NCBI GenBank assembly: GCA_946624935.1
Contig: CAMOSN010000003.1
Coordinates: 21,125 to 85,124, forward strand
Reading direction: 5' to 3'
DNA from: an uncultured Lachnospiraceae bacterium
GTDB lineage: Bacteria > Bacillota > Clostridia > Lachnospirales > Lachnospiraceae
Length of the DNA stretch: 64,000 nucleotides
This document shows, piece by piece, positions 28,540 through 36,813 of this stretch. Numbering within the stretch: position 1 is the stretch's first letter; every line of letters starts with the position of its first letter. Below the pieces are notes generated by a model. That model was given only the letters and a program-made list of their open reading frames with translations. It made no database searches and was not told the DNA's origin. Both the position numbers and the translations under genes were made by a program.

Positions 28540-30474
28540 CTACCAGGCCCGCTGGAAGCAGCGCTCGCAGCAGCTGAAGGGGGAGTCGATGGGCAGGGTG
28601 CGGCCGCAGTACCGGCAGCGCTTGATGTAGCGGCTCTTTTCCTTCAGCAGCAGCCGCATGATGTGATCCTCGGTTTTGGCGCGTTCTTTGGCGATCCATC
28701 GCTCGTCGATGTTTTTTCCGAGCCGGTGGGACATCTGGTAGTAGAGGTCGAGCTGCTTGTAGTAGGTCTCGTACTTTTGCAGTGCGTTTTTCTCGCCGCG
28801 GATGAGGCGGGGTTTTTCGAGGGTGATGTCCGCCATGTAGTCCATGCAGTAATCCAGCCACAGGCCCACGACGTGACGGTCCTTGATGTCCACGGGGGTG
28901 CTGATCATTTTGTAGAGCAGGCGCTTGTCCTCGAAGCCAGGGATCTTCTCCCGCACGGCTCTTGCCTTTTCGTAGAGGAAGAGGGCTTCGTCCACGTTTT
29001 CCTTTTCAAAGGGCTCGATGGGTACCTGGGCGTGCCACACCTTCAGGATCTCGTCGAGGGGCTCGCTGATGTCGAGCAGCACCTGGGGGAAGCCGAGGCT
29101 GACATGGGTCAGTTCCGGATCGTGCCGGTTGTAGGTGGCGCGCAGGTATTCGAGGGCGTCCTCGTCAGAGGCGGTCACATAGCCGATGTCGTAGATGCCG
29201 AACCGACCGGCTCTTCCGGCGATCTGCCGGATCTCGGAGGTGGTCAGCAGGCGCTGCTGTGTGCCGTCGAATTTGGAGCACTGCAAGAAGACGATGCGGC
29301 GCACGGGCAGGTTGAGGCCCATGCCGATGGCATCGGTGGACACGACCACGCGGGTCTTTCCTTCCGTAAACAGATGCATCTGCCGGCGGCGGATCTCGGG
29401 GGGCAGGCTGCCGTAAATGACGCTGCATTCCACTCCCGCCTCCTCCAGACGTCCGGCTACATCCAGCACGGATTTCTTGGAGAACACGATCAGCGCATCG
29501 CCGGTGCGGATGTCCTCCGGAAACGCAAAGGGCCTGCTTTCGAAGATCAGGTCGGTCTTGCGTTCATATCGATGGATCTCGAAGGAGTCATGGCACAGAT
29601 CGATCAGATGCGTGATCACGTTCAGTGCATTTGCACTCGCACATACGTGGATCTCATCTGCCTTCAGGCCAAGGATCGCCCGGGTCCAGGAGTGCCCGCG
29701 GTCGCCGTCGGCCATCATCTGCGCCTCGTCGATCACGGCCACATCGTAATGCTTCTCCAGCTCGGCCATCTCCACGGTGGCGGCGGTGATGCGGCTGTTC
29801 TCATCCTCGATGCATTCCTGCCCGGTGAGCATCGTGGAGGGCACGCCCAGGTCGTGCATCTTCTCATACACCTCCAGGGCGAGCAGACGCAGCGGCCCCA
29901 GATAGATTCCGCACTTCGCGCCTTTCAGCCGTTCGAGTGCCTGAAAGGTCTTGCCGCTGTTGGTCGGTCCGATGTGCAGGATAAATTTCCGGTGCATGTC
30001 GAGGCTATCGGGAAACTCCATCTCCGGCCGGGTCGGTACCAGGTCCGTCATCTGTGTGCGGATGATCTCCTCTTTGTAGGCCGGATAAATCGTAAAGAGC
30101 GGACGGGTGCAGATCTGTCCCCTCCGCTTTTTGCGCATCCATTCGATGAATTCGTCGGTGATTCCCTCCTGCTGCTCGGGCAGCATCATTCCCAGATCCA
30201 GGCGTACCAGGTCCGGGATCATATGGTTCCCGACGGAGGCAAGCACCTTTTCATTGTGCTTGCCGTAGGCTGCGTCAGCGATGTTTCCCAACTGACGATG
30301 GAACGCCTCCAAGGAGGCAAAGCCCATGCGGGACGCCGCGGCATTATGCAGGGTGGAAGCCAGCCTGCCGGCCTTTTCCCCCAGATTGCCCCCGGCCGCG
30401 CCCTTGCGCTTGCGTGAAAGGGTCTGCCGCTCGTATTCCTCGATGTAATAGTCGATCAGTTTTTCTTTTACCAT
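28540..30474 (-). CDS. SUV3-like DEAD/DExH helicase
   Basis: HIGPTNSGKTFQALERLKGAKCGIYLGPLRLLALEVYEK...VIDEAQMMAD...GMGLNLPVRRIVF..QIAGRAGRFG; C-terminal CRYCGRTLP..CCERCF. Confidence 0.88.
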   Translation of the reverse strand: MVKEKLIDYYIEEYERQTLSRKRKGAAGGNLGEKAGRLASTLHNAAASRMGFASLEAFHRQLGNIADAAYGKHNEKVLASVGNHMIPDLVRLDLGMMLPEQQEGITDEFIEWMRKKRRGQICTRPLFTIYPAYKEEIIRTQMTDLVPTRPEMEFPDSLDMHRKFILHIGPTNSGKTFQALERLKGAKCGIYLGPLRLLALEVYEKMHDLGVPSTMLTGQECIEDENSRITAATVEMAELEKHYDVAVIDEAQMMADGDRGHSWTRAILGLKADEIHVCASANALNVITHLIDLCHDSFEIHRYERKTDLIFESRPFAFPEDIRTGDALIVFSKKSVLDVAGRLEEAGVECSVIYGSLPPEIRRRQMHLFTEGKTRVVVSTDAIGMGLNLPVRRIVFLQCSKFDGTQQRLLTTSEIRQIAGRAGRFGIYDIGYVTASDEDALEYLRATYNRHDPELTHVSLGFPQVLLDISEPLDEILKVWHAQVPIEPFEKENVDEALFLYEKARAVREKIPGFEDKRLLYKMISTPVDIKDRHVVGLWLDYCMDYMADITLEKPRLIRGEKNALQKYETYYKQLDLYYQMSHRLGKNIDERWIAKERAKTEDHIMRLLLKEKSRYIKRCRYCGRTLPIDSPFSCCERCFQRAW

Positions 30475-30519
30475 ATATTTTGATATCTTAGCTGATATTG
30501 TAATCGTTTTCTGTAGTGA

Positions 30520-30570
30520 ATATGAAGTTTTGAGTTCATATGAAGTCTTGAGTTAATATGAAGTCCTGCC
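30520..30570. repeat. 18-bp AT-rich tandem repeat x3 upstream of SUV3-like gene
   Basis: tatgaagttttgagttca / tatgaagtcttgagttaa / tatgaagtcctg. Confidence 0.85.
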
Positions 30571-30610
30571 CACGATCGCAGCGATATATAAGTCCCGGGC
30601 ATCGCTGCAC

Positions 30611-31507
30611 TCAGGGCTGCATATTTGTTCCGAAATGATAGGACCGGTTCCCGATCGCCGTAAACAGCGCCCGCATGCTGTCTTCCGGCGCAGTTGCCAT
30701 CTCCACGCATTCTGCCAGCTTCTTCAACAGGTATGCGTCCCGCTTCACGCCCTTCTCAAACAGCCGGAAAAAGGCTTCGGTGAGCTCTTCGCTCACGTGA
30801 TAACGGTTCCGGTTGATGAACAGCGGGCTCATCGAGGCATGGCCGAGCAGGCGTTTCTCCAGTCCGTACAGGAGCCACTCCTTCATGCCGGTCGGGTCGA
30901 TCAGGACGCCGGTCAGCAGATAGTATTCCCGCAGAATCAGCCGCATGCGCCTCTTTCCCGGCACGCCCTGCGCATCCGGATAAACCGTCCGGATACACAG
31001 AGAGAGTGCATCGCCCACGGCGCGGATCTCCCGGCTGTTCAGCCGCAGAAGGCCCATCTGATGGGATTCATTGATGTCCCTGCCCAGGATACGCGCGCAC
31101 ACGCGGGCGTCCATCTCTGCTTCAAGCCGGAAATGCCTGCCCTGCCAGGTGTCCACCGCTCCGGTGCTGCAGGCATAAAAAACCAGGGGATGACAGCAGG
31201 TATCCAGGCTGTAATGCCCCAGAAAGCCTGCCAGATAGGCAAGGGTGATGCTGCGACGCTCCCCCTCCTGCCCCATTGCATAAAGGTACAGTGCCCGCAA
31301 AAATGCGCCGGTACGCTCCTTGTGCATCTGCGCGCCGACTTCCGCTCCCAGCGCCCGGTCCCCGAGCGAGTAGAAAAAAAGATCCGGCCCCGCAAGCCCC
31401 AGGTCATAGACCGCAGGATGCCGCCGGATCAGCAGCCTGAGTGTTCCATCCTGCAGTGTGTGCCAGGCACGCACGCCGCAGGCATAATGTGCCAGATATG
31501 CCGGCAT
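30611..31507 (-). CDS. Zinc-dependent phospholipase C family protein
   Basis: MPAYLAHYACGVRAWHTL...HPAVYDLGLAGPDLFFYSL...LAGFLGHYSLDTCCHPLVFYAC. Confidence 0.8.
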   Translation of the reverse strand: MPAYLAHYACGVRAWHTLQDGTLRLLIRRHPAVYDLGLAGPDLFFYSLGDRALGAEVGAQMHKERTGAFLRALYLYAMGQEGERRSITLAYLAGFLGHYSLDTCCHPLVFYACSTGAVDTWQGRHFRLEAEMDARVCARILGRDINESHQMGLLRLNSREIRAVGDALSLCIRTVYPDAQGVPGKRRMRLILREYYLLTGVLIDPTGMKEWLLYGLEKRLLGHASMSPLFINRNRYHVSEELTEAFFRLFEKGVKRDAYLLKKLAECVEMATAPEDSMRALFTAIGNRSYHFGTNMQP

Positions 31508-31521
31508 AACTCATCCTTCCC

Positions 31522-31554
31522 TGAATCAAACAGAGAACCGTCCCCTGTTTGATT
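31522..31554 (+). repeat. REP-like element with 11-bp clamp, overlapping the 3' end of the NUDIX gene
   Basis: gaatcaaacagagaaccgtcccctgtttgattc. Confidence 0.92.
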
Positions 31555-32077
31555 CAAAAACCTCACGGATACTGTCAAAATGGAGGAATTCTCCCCGCGC
31601 GGCGATGGCGCGGATCTCCCCGAGCGTAGCGTTTGCCGACTCGAGGGTCTCCTCCTTCTGCAGATGAAGCTGCTGTGGCTGATAATTCATGCGGATCTTG
31701 TAAACGTCGACGAAATAGTTGTCCTTTTCCTCCGGGTTTACGCGCTTGTAGGTGAGCGCCAGCTCCATCGGGCAGTCGGAAACGTCGAGTCCGGTCTCCT
31801 CGAGGACCTCGCGTATGACGGCATCCCTGGAGCTCTCCCCTGCGCGCACGCCGCCTCCGGGGACCTCCCACCAGCCCGGTGCCCAGGATTTTGTGAGCAC
31901 TCTTCTGGTGATCAGAAAGGTACCGTCGCTGCGCTCGATCACGCCGAGCACGGTCAGATGAAAGTCGCCCGGCTGCATGTTCCAGTCGTTGCGCTTCATC
32001 ACTCTCCCGGTCGGCTGTTTGTTTTCATCATAGATATCCCAGTATTCCACGTACTTTCCTTTCGTCCGCCGCGACAT
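31526..32077 (-). CDS. NUDIX hydrolase
   Basis: GGGVRAGESSRDAVIREVLEETGLDVSD Nudix box; start at MSRRTKGKYVEYWDIYDE (32077). Confidence 0.88.
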   Translation of the reverse strand: MSRRTKGKYVEYWDIYDENKQPTGRVMKRNDWNMQPGDFHLTVLGVIERSDGTFLITRRVLTKSWAPGWWEVPGGGVRAGESSRDAVIREVLEETGLDVSDCPMELALTYKRVNPEEKDNYFVDVYKIRMNYQPQQLHLQKEETLESANATLGEIRAIAARGEFLHFDSIREVFESNRGRFSV

Positions 32078-32080
32078 TGG

Positions 32081-32180
32081 ACGGTTCTGGTACTGACACC
32101 GCTGCGACTTTACACGGTTCCGTCGCTGACTCCGCTGCGGCATCACACGGTTCCGACACTGCACCACTTCGTCATTACAT
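32081..32180. repeat. 33-bp imperfect tandem repeat x3 upstream of NUDIX gene
   Basis: acggttc at 32081, 32114, 32147; acacggttccgtcgctgactccgctgcg-like unit. Confidence 0.8.
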
Positions 32181-32186
32181 TCCTGA

Positions 32187-32585
32187 TTACTTAATGAAAC
32201 GGTCGATCGCCTTGTTCAGCTCGTCGAGCTCGGTCTGATCGCCGTTTTCGATAGCATCCACAAGACAGTGCTGGATGTGATCCTGCAGGATCATTTTGCC
32301 GGTATTGTTGATCGCTGCCTTCACTGCGGAAAGCTGGATCAGCACCTCCGAGCAGTCCCGCCCGTCCTCAACCATCCTCTTTACGGATTCCAGATGACCG
32401 ATCGCCTTGGCCAGGCGGTTGATCACGGCCTTCGTATTGGTGTGCTGATGCGGATGCGAATGATGGTGGCCGGCGTTCTCCCCGGAGGGTCCGTGGGAGT
32501 GGGTCACCTGTGTGCCATCCGCCAGAACATGCGTATGTACATGATATCCCACAGGATATCCTTTTTCCTCTTTTTCAGTGCTCAA
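32187..32585 (-). CDS. CsoR/RcnR (DUF156) family metal-sensing regulator with His-rich N-terminal extension
   Basis: NRLAKAIGHLESVKRMVEDGRDCSEVLIQLSAVKAAINNTGKMILQDHIQHCLVDAI; N-term HVHTHVLADGTQVTHSHGPSGENAGHHHSHPHQH. Confidence 0.9.
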   Translation of the reverse strand: MSTEKEEKGYPVGYHVHTHVLADGTQVTHSHGPSGENAGHHHSHPHQHTNTKAVINRLAKAIGHLESVKRMVEDGRDCSEVLIQLSAVKAAINNTGKMILQDHIQHCLVDAIENGDQTELDELNKAIDRFIK

Positions 32586-35062
32586 GCCCGCTTTTCCTCC
32601 TGCTCAACCTTCCTCTGCAGCTGTTCGCGCAGGGTAAGTGTCTCTTCGCCTTTTTCCTTCCTGCGCCTGCTCTTCGCGGCGGACGATTTTTCCCCGGCCT
32701 TCCCGGACGAACCAGCCTTTGCGGACGACGCGGCTTTCTCCGTCGAAGCGGATATTGCTGCCTCTCTCCCATCTGATTCGCTGTCCGCGCCCCGGCTGTC
32801 CTTCTTTCCGCCGCTCTTACCGGTGCTCTCCTCGGGATCGTTGACCCCGGCGGCCGACTTCGAACGGGTGCACCGAAACACGGCGATGCCCATCGGCGGA
32901 ACCGTGATGCGGATCGAATCCGGCCTGCCGTCGCATTCATCTGCCCTGGAGATCTTCGCCCGCGGATTGGTGTTTCCGCTGCCTCCGTATTCCTCGCGGT
33001 CGCTGTTGAAGATTTCTTTATAGCTGCCCTTCATGGGCACGCCGATCTTATGCTGCTCGTACACCAGCGGTGAGAAATTGCACACGATCAGGAGCATATC
33101 CTCCTCGCTGGTCCCTTTGCGCAGGAATACGAGCATGTTTTCGTTGCCGGAGATGTTGTTGATCCACTCAAAGCCGTCGGGATCGTAATCCAGCTCGTAG
33201 AGGGCCTTCTGACTGCGGTAGAGGCTGAGCAGATCACTGATGTAATGCTGCATGGCCTCGCCCTGCCTTGTCGCTGCCTGATCCCAGTCCAGTCCTTCAC
33301 GCGGATCCCACTCGGAGAAGGGCAGCAGCTCCTGTCCCATAAACAGCAGCTTTTTGCCCGGGTGTACGACCTGATAGCCCAGAACGGCACGCACATTGGC
33401 GTACTTCATTTCCTTCCTGCCCGGCATCCGTACCAGCAGGGCGCCTTTTCCGCCGCTCACCTCCTCGTGGGAGATGCTCAGGATAAAGTCTTCGCTGTAG
33501 TTGTACACCATGCTGAAGGTCAGATCCCCGTGGTGATAGCCGCGGAACACCGGATCGAGCTGCATGTAGCCGAGGAAATCACTGCTCCAGCCGTCATTCC
33601 ATTTGTAGTCAAAGCCCAAGCCGCCCTCCTCCGGCGTTTTCGTTGCCTTCGGCCAGTAGGAGGTCTCCTCCGCCATCAGCACCGCGCCGGCGCCTTTTTT
33701 GCGGAAAATGGAGGAGAGGTGATGCAGGAATTCCACTGCATCCAGATTTTCATTTCCGCCATACATGTTCGCGATCCACTGCCCGTCGGTGCGGTCATAA
33801 TCCAGGTAGAGCATGGCGGAGGCATTCTCAATGTGAATGCCGTCGGCGTGATACATCTTCACCCAGAACAGTGCATTCGCGATCAGGAAGCTGGTGACCT
33901 CCGGACGAGCATAGTTGAAGATCCGGGTCCCGAGCCTGGGGTTGAGCCCCTGCCGCGGGTCGTGATGCTCGTACAGACAGGTGCCGTCAAAGCCGCACAG
34001 GCCCTGCATGTCCGGTGCGAAATGGGCCGGTGACCAGTCAAGGAACACGCCGATTCCCTGCTGATGCATGTAATTTATGAAATACATGAAATCCGCCGGA
34101 GAGCCGTATCTGGCCGTCGGCGCGTAAAAGCCTACCGTGTGATAACCGGCGGTTTCGTCTCTGGAATACTCCATGACCGGCATCAGTTCAATGTGGGTAT
34201 AGCCGCTTTTGCGGACATAGGAGGCGATCATCGGCGCAAGCTCCCGGTAATTGTAGAACTCTCTGCCATCCTCCGGCACGGCAAAGCTCCCGAGGTGGAT
34301 CTCACAGATGAACATCGGCTGCCGTCCGGTTCCGCGTTTCCTGCGGTTCAGCTCCCATTCCTGATCCTCCCAGGTAAAGTCATTCAGATCCGCCACGATC
34401 GATGCGGTATCCGGCCGCAGCTCCGAGGCAAAACCGTAGGGATCCGCCTTCAGGAAGGTCATGCCTCCCCTGGCCTTGATTTCGTATTTATAAAGGTTCC
34501 CGACACTCAGGCCCGGAACAAACAGCTCGAAGATTCCCGAATCCCACAGCCTGCGCATGGGAAGACGCCGTCCATCCCACAGATTGAAATCTCCGACCAG
34601 GCTTACGCGCATCGCGTTCGGTGCCCACACGGCAAAATAGATGCCATCGACCCCGTCAACGGTCATGGGATGGGCGCCCAGCTTTTCATAGGCATGATAG
34701 TAGATCCCGGCATTGAACTGCCTGGCCTCCTCCTGCGTAATAACCGGCGGGAACCGATAGGGATCGCGAATCTTCCGCTGCGTCCCGTCGTCAAAGGTGA
34801 CCTGGAACAGATACTCCGGCACTCTGGTGCCCGGTACAAGCGCGGCAAAGAAACCGGCCTCATCCTCCCGCTCCATTTCATAGGCGGCTGCCGGCTTCCC
34901 GCACAGCAGTGTGATCTTTTCCGCGGTCGGGATAAAGGTCTGGATCAGGATGCCCTGGTCGGTCACATGCGCTCCGAGCAGATCGTGCGGATTATCCTCT
35001 TCCGAATAGATCAGTCCCTCGATCCTTGCCCAGTCCATCATATCATAAAGCTTGTCGTTCAT
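32582..35062 (-). CDS. glgB: 1,4-alpha-glucan branching enzyme with low-complexity C-terminal extension
   Basis: GVDGIYFAVWAPNAMRVSLVGDFNLWDGRRLPMRRLWDSGIFELFVPG; VFLDWSPAHFAPDMQGLCGFDGTCLYEHHDPRQG; start at 35062. Confidence 0.92.
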   Translation of the reverse strand: MNDKLYDMMDWARIEGLIYSEEDNPHDLLGAHVTDQGILIQTFIPTAEKITLLCGKPAAAYEMEREDEAGFFAALVPGTRVPEYLFQVTFDDGTQRKIRDPYRFPPVITQEEARQFNAGIYYHAYEKLGAHPMTVDGVDGIYFAVWAPNAMRVSLVGDFNLWDGRRLPMRRLWDSGIFELFVPGLSVGNLYKYEIKARGGMTFLKADPYGFASELRPDTASIVADLNDFTWEDQEWELNRRKRGTGRQPMFICEIHLGSFAVPEDGREFYNYRELAPMIASYVRKSGYTHIELMPVMEYSRDETAGYHTVGFYAPTARYGSPADFMYFINYMHQQGIGVFLDWSPAHFAPDMQGLCGFDGTCLYEHHDPRQGLNPRLGTRIFNYARPEVTSFLIANALFWVKMYHADGIHIENASAMLYLDYDRTDGQWIANMYGGNENLDAVEFLHHLSSIFRKKGAGAVLMAEETSYWPKATKTPEEGGLGFDYKWNDGWSSDFLGYMQLDPVFRGYHHGDLTFSMVYNYSEDFILSISHEEVSGGKGALLVRMPGRKEMKYANVRAVLGYQVVHPGKKLLFMGQELLPFSEWDPREGLDWDQAATRQGEAMQHYISDLLSLYRSQKALYELDYDPDGFEWINNISGNENMLVFLRKGTSEEDMLLIVCNFSPLVYEQHKIGVPMKGSYKEIFNSDREEYGGSGNTNPRAKISRADECDGRPDSIRITVPPMGIAVFRCTRSKSAAGVNDPEESTGKSGGKKDSRGADSESDGREAAISASTEKAASSAKAGSSGKAGEKSSAAKSRRRKEKGEETLTLREQLQRKVEQEEKRA

Positions 35063-35087
35063 AGGACCCTCCTTCTGTTTTACTGCT

Positions 35088-36359
35088 TTACTGCCCAATT
35101 CTGTGCAGGAACAGGCCGCTGCGCAGCTTCGGCTCGAACCAGGTGGACTTGGGCGGCATCAGTGCGCCTGCGTCGGCCACCTCCATCAGCTCACCGATCG
35201 AAGTCGGATACATGCGGAAGGCAATTCCACCCCATTTATCCGCCCGTTTTTCCAGTTCCTCACTGCCCCGGATGCCGCCGACAAATTCGATCCGTTCATC
35301 CGTCTTCGGGTCCTCAATACCAAACATCGGTGCAAGAATGCGGTTCTGCAGTACCGACACATCCAGCGTCGCCACCGGATCGGCTTCACCAGTCGCTGCC
35401 GCAGCCGCTTCACCATGTGCTTCCCCGTCCGTGCGGAACTGTGCAAGATACCACTGTCCGTTTACATAAATCTGGAACTCGCCCTTTTTCGCAGGCTCAT
35501 CTGTGATCGCACAGGCGCGCATCGTGCACACCTGCCTCAGGCGCGCAAGCAGATCCTCCAGCTCCATCCCTGCCAGGTCATGCACCACACGGTTGTAATC
35601 CATGATCATCAGCTCGTCGTCCGGGAACAGTACACTCAGGAAGAAGTTGAACTCCTCCTCCCCGGTGCAGGACGGGTGGCGGTCCCTGCGCATCAGGCCG
35701 GCGCGCACCGCCGATTCGGCGCGGTGATGCCCGTCGGCAATGTAAATGCGGTCCATCGTCTCAAAGGCCGCGCGGATCGTCTCCAGGTCGGCAGCGTCGT
35801 CGATGCGCCAGCCCTGGTGACCGATTCCATCCTCCGAAACAAAATCGAACATCGGCTGGCCCGCGCACACGCGCTCCGTCACCTGCGCGATGTCGTCATT
35901 ATGCCGGTAGGCCAGGAAAATCGGGCCGGTCTGCATTCCCGTCACATCCACATGGCGGATACGGTCCTGCAGCTTGTCCTCACGCGTGTTCTCATGCTTT
36001 CGGATCACTTCATTTCGATAATCATCGATCGAAGCGCAGGCCACGATGCCCGTCTGCCCCCGCCCGTTCATCGTCAGGCGGTACACATAATAGCAGGCGG
36101 CGGGATCCTCCACGAACACCCCCTCGCGCTCCTGCTTCTGAAGCATGTCGGCCGCCTTCAGGTAAACATCCGGGGCGTACATGTCGTGTCCCTCCTCAAA
36201 CTGAGTTTCGGGACGATCAATATTCAAAAACGAAAGGGGATCTTTCAGCGCCGCAGCGCGTGCCTCCTCCCGGTCGTACACATCATAAGGCAGCGCCGCC
36301 ACCCGGGAGGAATACTCCTGTGCGGGCATGATCGCGTGAAACGGTTTGATTACAGCCAT
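35088..36359 (-). CDS. DUF1015 family protein
   Basis: VIKPFHAIMPAQEYSSRVAALPYDVYDREEAR...LSFLNIDRPE; ..YIADGHHRAESA. Confidence 0.88.
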   Translation of the reverse strand: MAVIKPFHAIMPAQEYSSRVAALPYDVYDREEARAAALKDPLSFLNIDRPETQFEEGHDMYAPDVYLKAADMLQKQEREGVFVEDPAACYYVYRLTMNGRGQTGIVACASIDDYRNEVIRKHENTREDKLQDRIRHVDVTGMQTGPIFLAYRHNDDIAQVTERVCAGQPMFDFVSEDGIGHQGWRIDDAADLETIRAAFETMDRIYIADGHHRAESAVRAGLMRRDRHPSCTGEEEFNFFLSVLFPDDELMIMDYNRVVHDLAGMELEDLLARLRQVCTMRACAITDEPAKKGEFQIYVNGQWYLAQFRTDGEAHGEAAAAATGEADPVATLDVSVLQNRILAPMFGIEDPKTDERIEFVGGIRGSEELEKRADKWGGIAFRMYPTSIGELMEVADAGALMPPKSTWFEPKLRSGLFLHRIGQ

Positions 36360-36454
36360 GGGAAATCCTGTCCTTTCTTGCTGAGTTTTCCTGTCAGTTT
36401 GCATCCATTATAAACGAAGGGCCGGTAGAATTCCATATGTTTTTCCGCAGTGCC

Positions 36455-36482
36455 TCAAACAGGGGGACGGTTCTCTGTTTGA
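36455..36482 (-). repeat. REP-like element (CAAACAG clamp)
   Basis: tcaaacagggggacggttctctgtttga. Confidence 0.9.
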
Positions 36483-36570
36483 CGTTTCTTTATTCTCTTA
36501 AGCGGACGAAATGCCAAAGGGGCAGATTGCTTCAACACATTCGCGTGTGTTTTGACGCCAGCCGGTATCA

Positions 36571-36788
36571 GGCATGCAGGCACCCCGGGGGCGGTGAATA
36601 TTTATAGTGAAACGATTAGGGCAGGAACGCAGCTGAGAGATGCGCCATACGTAAACTTAGTCCCCGAGGTAAGAGCGTTCAGTGCTATGCGCGAATGCCT
36701 CGGGGACTTAGTTGGAGTTGGGCGAGAGCTCAACGGAGTGGGCCCGGGTTGAACGGTAATATTCACCGCCCCGGGGTGCCTGCATGCC
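36571..36788. mobile_element. MITE-like / structured element with 31-bp terminal inverted repeats and an inner stem (no ORF)
   Basis: Left ggcatgcaggcaccccgggggcggtgaatatt, right aatattcaccgccccggggtgcctgcatgcc (one indel); inner acttagtccccgagg / cctcggggacttagt. Confidence 0.6.
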
Positions 36789-36812
36789 GTCCCCTGTTTG
36801 GCCCTGTTTGAA
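36788..36812 (+). repeat. Partial REP-like element next to serA stop
   Basis: cgtcccctgtttggccctgtttgaa. Confidence 0.75.
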
Positions 36813-36813
36813 A

